A DNA stretch of 64,000 nucleotides from Hirsutella rhossiliensis (Eukaryota; Ascomycota; Sordariomycetes; Hypocreales; Ophiocordycipitaceae): assembly GCF_020360975.1 (NCBI RefSeq), contig NW_025408672.1, forward strand, positions 62,001 through 126,000, written 5' to 3'. Under the pieces are notes generated by a model. The model was not told the origin of the DNA and searched no databases. It saw only the letters and a program-made list of their open reading frames with translations. Both the position numbers and the translations under genes were made by a program. Numbering within the stretch: position 1 is the first letter of the stretch; every line of letters begins with the position of its first letter. Below, piece by piece: positions 33,401 to 45,949 of the stretch.

Positions 33401-35300
33401 CGAGTAGAACGGATACCCTATTGCCTATTTTAGCCTAGTAGTTCCGAAGATATCCGCGATATAAGAATAGGTAGGGCATAGAATATTCTAGTTAAATCTA
33501 CTACTTATACTAGAACCTATAGTCTTACGTTAACTATCACGCTATAATTAGACTACCTACTAAGTTAAGAAGATATACTATAGATAGGGCTTTTTAAGCA
33601 CTATAGAATATACTAGAAAGCTAACTAATTAGTCTACTAGTAGGCAAGCAATAGTCTATAAAAAACAAAGGATTTCCCTAGGAGTAGTAGAATAAGTAAG
33701 TTTATAAGTATCCTTTGCAACGCTATTCTTTTAATATATTATTTAGCCCCTTATATACTCGTTATAAATTCTAGACGAAATCCTACCCTATACTCCTTCG
33801 ACCGATCTTTCTACTTACGTTATCGATTACCCGATTCTACGCTTATTACTTATAACTTCTTATAACTAACTATTAATAAAAGATATACTTCGATAGTTTT
33901 ATATAAAGCTTTATAGCCCTTAGCCTTTCTCTTACTTATCCTAAGTATTTAGTATATTCTTCTCTTATCTTAAAGTATATAAGGATATTATTAAGGAAGA
34001 CTATATAGATTATATCTATAAGCCCCTTAAGCGCTTAATAAATATAGCTTTAAAATATAGCTAGTATATTAGTAAGTCTAAAGGGTATTACTAGGTATTT
34101 AAAATATCTATAATACGTTTAAAAAGCGGTCTTTAATTTATCTCCTTCTTAAATTTAAATATATTAATATATATTCTATATATTAATCTTAGAAAAATAC
34201 TTAGCTTCTTAATAGCGGTTAATAATCTATAAAATAAAAGGTAAAGGGTACCGATTCTTTTATATAACCTAGTTAAGTCCTCGGTGGTTTATATATAGCT
34301 ATAAGGTACTATCTTCTTTTAGAATAAAAAGGATAGGCGCCCTAGCTAGGCTCTTTAACTCTTAGATTATTTTCCTTTTTATCGCGTCTTAGATCTAGTT
34401 ACGTAATACTTAGAGTTCCCTTTATAATAAAAGGTAAATCGGTCTATAAGGAGGTTCTATATTAAGGATTAAATTAATTAAGTAATCTATTCCCTTTTTA
34501 GCTAGTAATAAATAGGATTTATTAGCTAAGAAAGTATCTTTAAACTAGTAAAGAGTTAGTTAGATTTTAGCGTACTCTTCCTATAAAATCCCTTTATCCT
34601 TATCTTTATTTAATAGTAGGATTAGCTTAAGATTAAGCGCTATTATATATACCCTTACCTTATTCCTATATTCTTAAAAGAATCTATAAGGATTCTATAA
34701 GGTTTCGCTGCTTAGTTAATACTTAAACTATTACTATTGTTTTTATAGGATAATATAAATACGTTTATCCTTTAAAGTAGTAATTAATAAAAGGATTAGT
34801 ACTTAATTATTTAGCGTTAACTTATCGGTACCGATATAAAAATAAGTAATTATCTTTTTAGTACCTCTTATATTTATTATTTAAAGTAGTACTAACTATA
34901 CTTTATACTCCCTTACCTTACTATTACTAAGCCTTAATAACTTAGGGTATAATAGCGCTACTTATAGTAATCCTTACTATTAAGTAAAGTATATATCTAT
35001 AAGGTTAATAGTACTATAAGTATCTAAGTATATAGGGACTTTAGTAGGGTTTCGCCCTAATATCGTTATAGAAGTTTTAAGTAACTATCCTATAAATATT
35101 AAGTTTACTAAAGGAGAGGCGTTTACCTTAATATCTTACCTTTTCCTTATTTTATAGTATTAAGTCTAAGAGTCTTTACTAGGGTTTCTACCTTTAAAGA
35201 ATTAGTATATTCTATAGATAGGTATCCCGGCTTATTATATTAGAAATATATAATTCCTAATTAAGTAAAAGATCCTCTTCCTCGATAATATCCCTTAGTT
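30405..35300 (-). pseudogene. G3 pol: RT, RNase H and integrase, RIPed, split by an LTR
   Basis: Read right to left. RT: palm region at about 34240-34170, the block PFRLTN near 34080, and the catalytic box now FLNNILIY at about 33994-33971 (FLDD expected). The solo LTR at 33173-33864 lies just after it. RNase H: about 32900-32650, with the conserved block KFTKAELNYSI. Integrase core: about 31800-31500, with LIDFTIGLL, ILVIIDRYTKYY and a terminal PLKGIILD; the first two catalytic Asp are visible. C-terminal part down to about 30450 is unassigned. Full of RIP stops. Confidence 0.82.
33173..33864. repeat. Family D solo LTR, copy 1, 692 bp
   Basis: Starts tataagaatatacccttata and ends aacttcttata, giving an inverted TATAAGAA at the ends (TGTAAGAA before RIP). 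Flanked by 5-bp actaa (33168-33172 and 33865-33869). A 696-bp copy is at 47066-47761. No internal coding sequence, so it is a solo LTR. It interrupts the G3 RT. Confidence 0.9.
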
Positions 35301-36430
35301 CGGCCCCTAGTAAGTATATCGTTAGCTTATTAGTTATTAGTTAAATCGGTAGTATTTCCTTAATAATTTAGCCTAGCTTATCGGCCTCTTTAATTCCTTC
35401 TCTTATATATACCGCCTTAAGGTATAGCACTACTTTTATTCCTAGTTCCTTTAAGGGTAGAAGTAGTATTAGTACGTTGCCTCTTATTAGTAATAGTATC
35501 TTAATATCGTTAAGCGACTTATATAAGCTCTTTTTATTAGTAGGTATAAATAGGTATTAAATAAAGGTTAATTTAGTCTTAAAGTTATAGCTTTAGCTTA
35601 GCGAAAAATATAAGAGTACGCGCCTTTTTTAATAGGCGTTCGAAATACCTTTCTAAGGAGTTAAGGTATAAGCTAAACTCTAAGAGGGACTAGCCTTCTT
35701 ATTAGTAAGCCTCCTTTAATTACGTCGCTTATAATATCTCCTTATTTATAGTATCCTTAATTAAGATAAGTATCTATTCTTTAAAGTATACTTAATCTAT
35801 ATTATATTTAGTTCGGTTAATTAGCGTTTATTCTTTAAGGTATTAGCGCTATCTTACTTTATAGTCGCTATATATATAATCTACTATATAGAGGATCTTT
35901 ATTTCGTTATAATAAAAGCGTTTAAGCGCTACCTTAAAGGCGTCCTTTAGATTATAAGTCTAGTTTAGATATTTCTATATATTAGTAGGTTAAGATAATT
36001 AAGTAATATTTTTAATCTTAACCTTACTACCGCGACTACTATTTAATTTAAGGGAGTAAGACCGTCGACGCTTTCCTAAATAGATAGCGATAGCGCTAGT
36101 ACGTTTAGTAATTTCCTCCTTTAATTATATAATACGGTCTTATAGGCGTTTTATCTCCTTTAGCTCTTTAATACGCGCTTATAAGGCTATAAGCTTTTCT
36201 TTATAAGTTAATAGTCTTACGCTTATAGGTAGCGATATCTTTAATATAGTTAGAATATTATCTATAATAAGGGTTTATTCTAAGGATATATCTTTTAGTT
36301 CTTTATCTCTTAAGTAGATACCTAATATATATAATAAAGAGGCCTTAACTAGTTAACTACTATACTACGCTATAAGAGCGTTATATAGTTTTCTCTAAGT
36401 AGCTATCTCTACTAAGTAACTAAAAAGGGA
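35301..36430 (-). pseudogene. G3 gag, RIPed
   Basis: Minus-strand frame starting just inside the right LTR. It begins with a Lys/Glu/Leu coiled-coil-like segment (KELKEIKRL and onward, about 36190-36110) and then a helical gag-like part (region DAFKVALKRF, about 35945-35915). Position next to the 5' LTR of a minus-strand element and the protein character support gag. The zinc knuckle and protease are not resolved in this copy; they may lie between 35400 and 34700. Confidence 0.6.
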
Positions 36431-36442
36431 AGCTTTAGAAAT

Positions 36443-36699
36443 TATAAGGGAATATATATTACGGTACGATTAGTTAGGTAGTAGAGATAGCTAGAGGTAC
36501 TACGCTATATATATTATATTCTCCTTATTATAAGACTAAAGCTTACTAAAAGAGGGATTTCCCCTTTTTAATTAAAGTAGTAAGAGGTCTATAATATATA
36601 AGCGGGGTAGGCACGATTCCTTACTAATACCTTACTAATATATTAGTACTATATACCTAAGTACTTTATTAGCCTATACCTCTTAGTAGCGCTCTTATA
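36443..36699 (-). repeat. G3 right (5') LTR, 257 bp
   Basis: Same 257-bp unit as 27624-27880, starting tataagggaatata and ending gcgctcttata, followed by the target duplicate aagga at 36700-36704. Confidence 0.9.
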
Positions 36700-36704
36700 A
36701 AGGA

Positions 36705-38500
36705 AACCTAGTTATTTTTAATACTTAGAAAGAGGGATAATATACTAGACTTTATATATTCCTATAAGTATAGTAGTAGTTTCTTTATATCCTCTAAGTT
36801 CCTTATAACTTTACCTTTACGCTAGTCCCTTATACTGCTTAGTAAGAAAGGTAGGGATATAGCTACTTAGCTTTAATAATAATCTAATACTAAGTTAAAG
36901 GTATAGTTAGGCTATACCTTAAGATAATAAAATAGCGATGCTTAAAAGTTAAAGTAATTCTAAATTAAAGGTATAAGGTAATATAAGAAGCCCTATAGAT
37001 AGATAAGATCTTATACTAAGACTAGTATTTTTTTAAGCTAAATAAGAAGATACGTATAAAAGGCTATATCGATAGGCTAATATATAGAATCTAAGCTATT
37101 ACGGCGAACGAGCTTAATTATATATAAGTAATATTATAAGGTAATAGAGTTTCCTAGTAGTTTAATAGTAAGGTTAAATAACTATAAAGGATACTATTTA
37201 ATTAAGGTTTAATAACCTTTAGCGGAGTCTTTCCTATAAGGATTCCTAGGAGTAAGCGGATTTACTAATATAACTATATTATCTTAAGAGACTAAGAAGA
37301 ATAAGACCTCTAGGAAGTCTTAAAGGTAGTTAACCTCTTAAATAGGCCTACTAAATAAAGACTACTACTTTAAAGAGATATAGAACTAGCTTATATAGTA
37401 AGGAAAGTAAGAAAGGAGCTATCTATACTAGCTACCCTTATAAGGCAACCTAACCTAATCGCTTAAGCTATACGCGGTTTCTTTATAAAACTCCTCCTTA
37501 AAAAGACCCCTAATTATTTAATTACGCTAATAAGAATTAAGAATAGACCTAGTCCTTTATTACCTTAAGCGTTAACCGAATTAAGCTCCTTATTTAAACT
37601 AAGTAGCCTTTCCCTAAGTAACCTTAAGATAGGATCCCTACTTTAAAGCCTATAAAGGAAAGAGCTAAGCGCCCTTACTAGTCCTTTTATCTATATAGAA
37701 ATAACGCTTTTATTCTCCCCCTTTAATATATAGCTAATTAGGCCTACTCCTCGCCTAGTACTAATAACTCCTTTAAATATATAGAGGAGTAAAAGACTTA
37801 TAACTATACCCCCGCTAATAACTTAATAAGGAGCTAGTAAGGAAGAAAGGTAGATAGCCCGACTACTAACTTACCCTAGGACTCTAAAATTACTAGGCGC
37901 TTAGTTAATTACCTTAAGGCTAAAGACTTTAGTAACGCTTATAGTACGCCCTATTACTTCTTAGAAATAAAGTATAGTAATAGCCTCTCTAGCTACGGTC
38001 CCTATAAGGTTTATACTAGGTTTTAAACCCTCTTAGGTTAAAGGAGTTAAAAACCTAGGAATATATTAAAACTACTACTAAGATATTAATAACTATAATT
38101 CTATATATTTATATAGGACTACTAGTAATATAATAATAATTAGCCTATAAGACTTTATAGCTTATTTAATCTAGCTATACTTAAAGCTATAAACTAATAA
38201 AGACGCTAACTACTTTATTTCCTTAATACCCCTAGGAATAATAAGCGTAAATACTTAGGAGTATATATAGGGGGTAGTAGATAATTATCTAAAAAAGGAA
38301 GTATATAAGTTAAAATAAGAAAGAGCTAAATAAGTAGCTTATAGGTAAAGGGAGGAATAAAAAATATAAAGGGAAAGGATTATAGTAAAGGAGAAAAGTT
38401 CTATTAACGGTTTATTTACTTACTTATATACTTAGGAAGAGAGCCTTACTTATTATTATCGCGCCCTTTCTATTAGTATCTTAGGTCGGAAAGTCGCTAG
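36705..38500 (+). pseudogene. Unidentified RIPed frame, 3' part
   Basis: Continues the frame broken at 27618. Tolerating RIP stops it can be read for more than 500 residues (to at least 38160). It is basic, Leu/Ile-rich and without obvious membrane or zinc-finger pattern, followed by a Pro/Ser/Thr-rich C-terminal part. No family recognised. The rejoined frame across a 5-bp target duplication is the main support that it is a single old gene. Confidence 0.5.
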
Positions 38501-38507
38501 TAAGGAT

Positions 38508-38882
38508 TTTAATAAGTAAGATTATACCCTTATAGATATTAGCCTATTAAAGGGATAAGACTCCTAGTACTCCCCCTTTAACTTACTTCTAAGTATACTT
38601 AAAGGCGTTATAAAGACCTTAATTATTTAATTAGGTATCTTCCTTAATTATAGTTAATTTAAATTTTACTTTTCCCCTTTAAAGTAAATGCCGCTAGTTA
38701 CGCGACTTTAATAGAGATAAAGAGGTATAAAGTAAAAAAATCTCTAAGACTTATATTTATAACCTAAGGCCCTTAGAGCTATATATAGTACTAATAATTA
38801 GATAATTATATAGTTAATTGCTCTGCTAATCCTTAGCTATATACTACGCGTGCTTTAAGTATATACCCTTATCCTTATTAAA
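38508..38882. repeat. Family F repeat, copy B, 375 bp
   Basis: Same repeat as 17267-17642 (start tttaataagtaagat, end atccttattaa). Unlike copy A it has no matching flanking duplication: left aggat, right gtggt. It sits exactly between the unidentified frame and the truncated 3' end of LINE2, so a rearrangement or deletion at this repeat is possible. Confidence 0.75.
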
Positions 38883-40438
38883 GTGGTTAGCTAAGGTAGT
38901 CTTAGTTAAGGCCGCTCTATCTTTAGCGCGACCCCGGCCTTATTATCTAGTATATCTATATATAGCCTTTAAGCTAGGTTAAACTAATAAAGCCTACTTA
39001 AGTAAAGGAACTATTACGCTAGCGGCGCCGCTATCCTTTTCCTTTAAAGGCCCGCTTTTATATTACCTATATCCTAGGCCTATATTAAGAGGGACTCCCT
39101 TACCTCTTTTATTAATAGATAGTTAATTATTATATAGTAGATAGTATCTTATTTCTATCTATAGGTATATATTAGTAAGACTATACTAAGGACTTATTAG
39201 TTAAAGAGGAAGTTATTAAGCCCGATCTTTCTTATATATATCTAAGTAATTACTATACTAATATACTTAGGGAGGCCTTTATAATAGTTTAGCGTTATCG
39301 CTTTATCGAACTATAGTAAGAAGTTAGTAAGGTAGAGGGTAGTTTAGTATTATTAGATTATATCTTCCTTAGCGTTTTATTAAGCGGCCTATTCTTTATT
39401 TAGCCTTTTAAGCGACTTAGCTTTATTTAAGAGGTCGTCCGATCCTATCTAGCTCCGGATCCCCCTTATCTCCTTTATAAGGGGGGGCCTACTAAGTAGT
39501 AGCGCCGCCGGAGGCCTACTTACTCTTTAATATTACCTCCTCTTAAGTATACCCGCGACCGTATTAAATATATATTAAATTTAGCTTAGGAGCTTTAAAT
39601 CCTCTAACCGCTAAAGGGTATCTATTATTCTTTAGTTTAAGTAGAAGTCGATTAAGGGCACCTATACCTTTACTTTTACTTAATAGACTAAGGTCGCGTA
39701 GTAGGCGCCTATTACTACTTAAAGGTAGGCTAACTAGTCTTATACTAGGTCCTATAAAATCCTATATAGTTTCCCCCTTATAAGCGTTATCTTATATAAT
39801 ATAACTATATTATAAGAGATTAAGGACCGGATTACCTTATTATAGACTTCCTTAGCACGTAGTAAGGTATAGCCTTATATAAATAACGCGAGCTTAGTTA
39901 AGGCTATAGTCTAGCGCTTTATCTTTACCTAGAGCTATTTTAGGTATACCTTTTAGCGTAGTTTTTAGTATACTTAAACCCTTAGTAAGCGGGCCTCCTA
40001 AACTAATATTACTATGTTAATCTTAAGGCAGACTAGCGTTATTATTACTTATCTCCTTTATATAAAGTATATTAACTTACTTTTTAATAGTTTAAAAGTA
40101 ACTATAAACTTAGCCGCTTACTTTATATATACCTTCTAAGCCTCCTTTAAGTATACTACTATTATAGCCTTATTAGGTCTAATACTAACTATATTTATAT
40201 TATTAGCGAAGCTAATAGTATAAATACTATATATTATACTAAGCCTCTTTTATAAGGGGGTTATATAGTATAGAAATAAGATTAGGGATAAAGGGGAGCC
40301 TTAAAGGACTCTTATTAGTACTTAAATTAGTTTTAAGGTCTTTTTATTAAAGTAAAGGGTTAATTTTCTATTACTTATAAAGCTTTATATTAAGCTTATA
40401 AGCTATTTAAGGTATCCTTAAAGCTTTAGTTCCCTTAT
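38883..40438 (-). mobile_element. LINE2 copy 1, 3' part of ORF2 (minus strand)
   Basis: Reverse complement of about 57630-59185 of the plus-strand LINE2 copy. It includes the end of the RT (catalytic box region near 40205-40215, RIPed) and the C-terminal zinc-finger-like part. About 545 bp of 3' end is missing at 38883, where the family F repeat abuts. The other side stops at the target site cttat (40434-40438); the element resumes at 48677. Confidence 0.85.
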
Positions 40439-40651
40439 TATAAGAAACGGTATTCCTACTATAAATAAAGTAGCTATAATATACTCTCCCGATTATATAA
40501 GCTAATAAATAGTATATTAATTATAGATAAAATCCTATCCTATAAAGTAAGAATCGCTCGTTATTTTATATATTATTATATATTAAACGGGTTGCCGGTT
40601 ATTATATAATTAGGAATCAAAGGAATAAAGCTAGCTTAGAATACTAGCTAA
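40439..40651 (+). repeat. Family C solo LTR, left part (right part at 48307)
   Basis: First 213 bp of the 568-bp LTR (start tataagaaacgg). Preceded by cttat, which is repeated after the right part at 48677-48681. It is broken at gctaa (40647-40651) by a G1 chromovirus. Confidence 0.88.
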
Positions 40652-40837
40652 TATAAGAGTCTTTAACTATTATAGGTTATAGGCTTAAGCTATAGCCTAA
40701 GCTATATAGTTATATATAAAGGGCTAGATCCTATATATATATATATAGGCTAGCCGCGTATAGGAGAGCTCTATATAGCTTATTAATATTATCCTATAAA
40801 CGGTACTTATATATACGCCTCTACTTACTCCGTAATA
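40652..40837 (+). repeat. G1 copy 2 5' LTR, 186 bp
   Basis: Starts tataagagtctttaac and ends ttactccgtaata; ends are RIPed TGT..ACA. A palindromic segment tataggcttaagctatagcc lies near the 5' side, and a GGTAC-containing block near the 3' side. Confidence 0.9.
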
Positions 40838-42450
40838 GTATAAGCTATTAACTAATAGATCTAATAAATATCTCTTTAAATAGGGCGCCTCCCTTTTAAG
40901 GAAGTACTCTACCTCTCTTTAAATAGATAGGAAGTATTATAGCTATCTTAGAAGCGATTAAAAGCGCGATAGCTAGCGAGAAAGATAAGGTTCTCGCTAT
41001 ACTAAGGGAGCCGTCTATAAGACTAGCTTTAACCCCTACGACCTCTATAAAGCTAGTTATAGTAGCGATACTACCGACGTAGAAGCCGCTCCCTTAGCCG
41101 ACTTAAGATAGTAAGCTAGAGTCCTTTTACTTCTTCCTTAGCTAGCTATAAATAAAGTTTATAACTAATAAGAAATAGGGCCTAAATAGCTATCGCGATA
41201 TAGTATAGTATTCGCTCTTTTATATACTACTAGAGCCCTAGATATAGTAGATCTCTAGATTCTAAGATAAGGGCGGCCCTAAGGGCAAACGCGACCTATA
41301 AGACTTCTTTTAATACCTTATATATATATTCGGCAACGTATAGGAGCGGGAGAAGGCGTAAGATAAGCTATAGACCCTTAAGTAGAGAGATAGATAAACC
41401 TTTAGCGAATTCCTTCCCGATTTTAAAGAGACGCTCTTATAAGTAGCGGGGACTATAGTATAAGAAGATAGCGCGAAGCTTATATAGCTATAGAATTCGA
41501 TTATACTAGCCCTATAAGAGCTACGTATCCCTATAATTATACCTACTAACTACGGCGAGTATATAAGCTAGTTAATAAAGGTAGCTTAGGGCTATAAGTA
41601 GACGCTGCGTTTTTAAAAGCTCTATAAGCGTACGCTATATAGTAGCGATAGGATTACCGCCCCTTTATAAGATAAATAACTAGCTATCGATATAGATAGG
41701 GATACCTTAATATCGGCTACTTATATAGACTAGGCTAGACGCGGTAAGAAGACGCCGTTAACTACCCCCTATACCGTCCTATATTTTAAGTAGTAAGTAA
41801 AGTAAGTAATAAGCGAGGAAATTAGGAAGAGGAAGGCTAACGGCTACTACCTATATTATAAAGTATTTATATACTTTATATTAAAATGCCCTTTCCTTTT
41901 AGCTAAGCGGCCTATAGCGGTTTAAGTAGTAAAGATAAAACTACTCCTTACCTTAAACGATAAAAAGGACTCCGCCCTCTTAGGCCTAAAGAAAAAAGAG
42001 TAGCTCCGGAGTAAAGACGGGCTTTAAAGCCTTAATTACTAGTATTAGTAAAAGAGAAGGAGGAATTATCCGCCTATATAGAAGAGGAGCCTACTTTAAT
42101 ATAAGTTATAATTAATAACTCCTTACTTATTATCGCCCTTATAGATAAGGGCTATTAATACTATACTATAGTTAATAAGGCGCTTATATAAGAGATATAG
42201 GTATTAGTAGAAAAGATTACCTTAAGGTAAGTAAAGGGCGCCTTAAGCGCGATAAAGGGTATAGTAATTAAGGGTATTATATAGCTAGCTATAAAGGTCG
42301 ATAGTTACTATAAGCTTATTATAGCCTATATAATCCCTTAACTAGAGTTTCCCTTAATCCTTAGGAAACCCTAGTTATTATATATAGAGTTATACTTAGT
42401 TTTATACTAAAGGAAGCTATAGTTTAGGCTTATATAATAGTAGGTCTACT
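40838..42450 (+). pseudogene. G1 copy 2 gag and protease, RIPed
   Basis: 40838-41300 covers the primer-binding area and the N-terminal gag. The capsid-like region is at about 41330-41640 (block FSEFLPDFKETLL). The zinc knuckle lies at about 41843-41893; its first ligands are Tyr and only the last Cys, a TGC codon before CCC, survives. The protease follows with ALIDKG at about 42132-42149 (D kept; D-S/T-G expected). Each interruption is a RIP-type stop. Confidence 0.75.
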
Positions 42451-42799
42451 ATAATAATAGTTCTATAAGCGTAAGACTAAGCGTATAAGCTTTATACTTA
42501 GTATAAGAAGTCCTTGCCTTTATCTTTATAAGAACTATATAATAGGTAGAGTAGGGGCAAGGCTAAGTAGCGGCTAATATAGCAGTCTATATAGTTAGCC
42601 TAGTAGATATCGATAAGGCCTTTTAAATAAAGAAGCTAAAGTCGCCCTTTAAGCTATAGTAATAGATACTAAAGCGCTTTTACGACCTCCTACTACTATT
42701 TAAGTCCTAGGAAGCGGATAAGCTTAACTTATATAAGCTAGGGGTAAACTATAAGATCGTACTTTATACTAATAAGAAGGGGTAGGAACTACCTATACC

Positions 42800-45760
42800 G
42801 TTTAGACTACTATATAGTATATTATACGCGGAGCTACTAGTACTAAAGAAGACGCTAAGGGACCTTTTAAATAAAGATTTTATTTAAGTAAGTAGCTTTA
42901 AAGTAAGAGCGCTAGTCCTATTTATATATAAACTAAGGGGCGGGATATAGTTTTATTATAACTATAAGGCTTTAAATATAATTATAAGGCTAGACCGCTA
43001 CCTCTTACCCTTAGTCTTAAATACGCTCTATAACCTTTTAAAGGCAAAGTAGTTTATAAAGCTAGATATAAAATAAGCGTTCTATAAGGTATAGATCTTA
43101 AAAGGTAATAAGTAAAAGATAGCGTTCTATATATACTATAGCTTATTTAAGTAGCTTATAACGCCTTTTAGCCTTTTAAGAGCACCCGCTACCTTTTAGC
43201 GTTATATTAATAATATACTTTAGGACTTCCTTAATAAGTTTGCCTTTATATATATAGATAATATCCTTATTTATATAAGCGGCTCTTATAAAGACTATAT
43301 ATAGAAAGTATAGAGGGTCTTAAAGCGCCTCTAACTTTATAGGCTCTACCTTAACTTAAATAAGTACGAATTTAAGGTTAAGAGGGTTAAGTACCTAGGC
43401 TTTATTATTTATATAGGCGTAGGTATATAGGCGGATCCTATAAAGATCTAAGCGATCTAAGACTAAGCGGCCCTAACTATATAAGTAGGTATATAAAGCT
43501 TCCTTAGGTTTATAAACTATTATAGGATATTTATTAAGGGCTTTTCTTATATTATAAGTCCTTTAAATAAGATTACTAGGAAATAGACCGCTTTTTATTA
43601 AGGGCTTATATAAGAAAGAGCGTTTTATACGCTTAAGGACCTATTCTTATAGGCCTTAGTACTACTTTAGTAGGACTTCGACTAGTTTACGTTAGTTAAA
43701 GTAAACTATAGCGGCTAGGTACTTAGAGGAACGCTCTCTTAAGAAGTAAATAGGCGGAAGTAACTAGTAGCGTTCTACTCTTATAAGCTAACCTTAGTAA
43801 AGCGGAATTACGCTATTTATAATAAAGAGATACTAGCGATTATTAGCTACCTTAAGTAATAGTAAGCGGAGCTCTAGAGCTATAAGAGCTTTAAGGTTCT
43901 TATAGACTATAAGAACCTTAAGTACTTTATAACCTACTAGTACCTCTTAAAGCGGTAAGCCTATTAAGTAAAGTATCTCTTATACTTTAACTTTTTAATT
44001 AAGTACTAGCTAAGGTAGGACTCTATAGTCCTAGATATACTTTCTTAAAGGGATTAAGACCGGCTAATAAGAGTAGATATTAAGGCCTAAGATCTATAGC
44101 TTATCCTATAAAAAGCGCTATAGACTTATATAGGAGCTTCCTTAGTAAAGGAAGGCGCGGCGCTAACGGATAAGCCTTCCTTTATACCTTTACTTAGCTT
44201 AGTAAGGAGGGATAGACCGGCCTAGGGGCGTATATAGCATAGGTATTCTAAGATAAGGTCCTTTAGCGCTTATAGGATAGGATATCGTCTCTAGACTATA
44301 CCTACGAGAGTATACGCTACGCCGTTAAGTCTAGCACTTAATACTTTAATCTAAAGCTAAAGCTAAAGGTATTAGTAGCTAACTATTATATCGACCTATA
44401 AGGGTATCTACGTTAGCGGGGAAGACTATAGGTACTAGGCGCGCTATATACTATAGAAGCTAGGGAGAAGGATAGACCGCTAGAGCTAGATAAATAAAAT
44501 AAGCTTTAAGGGAAGCTAGTCTAGCTCGTCTATAACTTTAGTATTATAGGCTACCTAGGTAGGCAGGGTATAGTAGTAGGCCTCGCGAGGGATTTCTACT
44601 AGCCCCTCCTATAGTACTACGTTCGCTGCTTCCTTTATAACTACGATATCTATAGCTATACTAAGATTTAAAGGGTATAGCTTAAGGGGCTACTTAAGTA
44701 GCTTTTAGTACCCGACCGGTTTTATATATATATATAGATAGACTTTATAATAGACCTCTTACTTATAAAGGGTAGTAACTACTATATATAAGTAATTAAG
44801 GACCGACTTAGTAAGTCTATAGTATTAAAGCTAATACTATTTATAGATATAGAGTTTTATATAAAGCGCTTCCTATAATACTAGGCCCGCTTATATAGCT
44901 AGCTAGCTTTAATTATAAGTAATAAGGGATCGAATTAAACTAGCTGCTTTTAATAATACTTATACTAGCTACTTTAGATTATATAGCTACTTAGTATAGT
45001 ATATTACCTATAAACTAATAAAGGGCCTAAGAGGGTTAACTAAGAAGTATAGGCTTACCTATAGGCTATTATAGCCTATAACTAAGTAAACTAAGACCGG
45101 TAGCTCCCTATAGCTTAACTTACGTTAAATAGTAAACTATATACCTTTATTAAAATAGCCCCTTTTTTTATAATATATAGCTTTAAACTACCCTTATTAG
45201 TTCCCTTTACTATAGATATAGTAGCGGAGTAGTATAGTAATTCGTTACTAAAGAGCTATACCTTTATATTTATATAAAAGCTATAAGAGACTATAGATTA
45301 TTATTAATCTATAATAGCCGCTACGGCGTAAGATTAAGAGCGGCACGCTAATAAGACTAGGGCCTTAGTAGATAGGTTTATAGTAAGAGATAAGGTATAG
45401 CTAGACCTCTATAACTATAAGTTAGTATAGCTAAAAAAAAAGCTTAACTAAGTATATATAAAGTTTATAGTATAGAAGGTTATTAGCCTATAGGTTATAA
45501 AGCTTAATAGTCTTTTAATAGGGGTCTATAATAAGATTAATATAGACTTTTTTTATAGAGCCTTCTTTAACCCGCTACTTAGATAAGAAGTAGTAGACGC
45601 TTAACCGCTTATAATTAAGATAAAGAAAGAGGATAAGTTTAAGGTTAAAGAGATATAGGCCGCGCGCTAGAAAAATATTAGTAAGGGGAAACGCTAAGAG
45701 GTCCTTATTAAGTAGTATAAGTATCTTAACCTTATATAAAAACCTATATATAAGTTTATA
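42800..45760 (+). pseudogene. G1 copy 2 RT, RNase H, integrase and chromodomain, RIPed
   Basis: RT: KLDIK followed by a RIP stop and AFYKV (about 43060-43093), LRAPATF (about 43180-43200), and the catalytic box YIDN at 43251-43262 (YxDD expected). RNase H: FYSYKLTLVKRNYAIYNKE at about 43773-43830. Integrase zinc finger about 44520-44650; core with IDFIIDL at about 44738-44758 and the second acidic site in ISNKG (Asp to Asn) near 44925-44940. Chromodomain at about 45632-45745, with KVKEI, then EVLIK-stop-YKYL. Lines up with G1 copy 1 through the integrase and chromodomain. Confidence 0.87.
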
Positions 45761-45949
45761 GGAACTATAGCCCTCGATAAGTTTAAAGCTTTATTTAAAA
45801 TAGTTAATAAGAATAATAAACTAGTAGACTACTAATAATAGCTTAGGCTAAGACTATAAAGTAAGTAAAGTAAAGTAAGTAGTTATAATAACGTAAGCGT
45901 AATAATATAAATAGAGATAAAAATAGCGTTTATTTTAAGGTAGAGCCCT

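Larger units (their letters stand above)
27624..36699 (-). mobile_element. G3: complete Ty3/gypsy element, minus strand, RIPed
   Basis: Two 257-bp LTRs (27624-27880 and 36443-36699) bracket the element, with 5-bp target duplication aagga at 27619-27623 and 36700-36704. gag, RT, RNase H and integrase read right to left on the minus strand. A polypyrimidine stretch just inside the left LTR is the polypurine tract of the minus strand and confirms orientation. It contains a family D solo LTR in the RT and a family C solo LTR in an additional plus-strand frame 3' of pol. It interrupts an unidentified frame. Confidence 0.9.
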
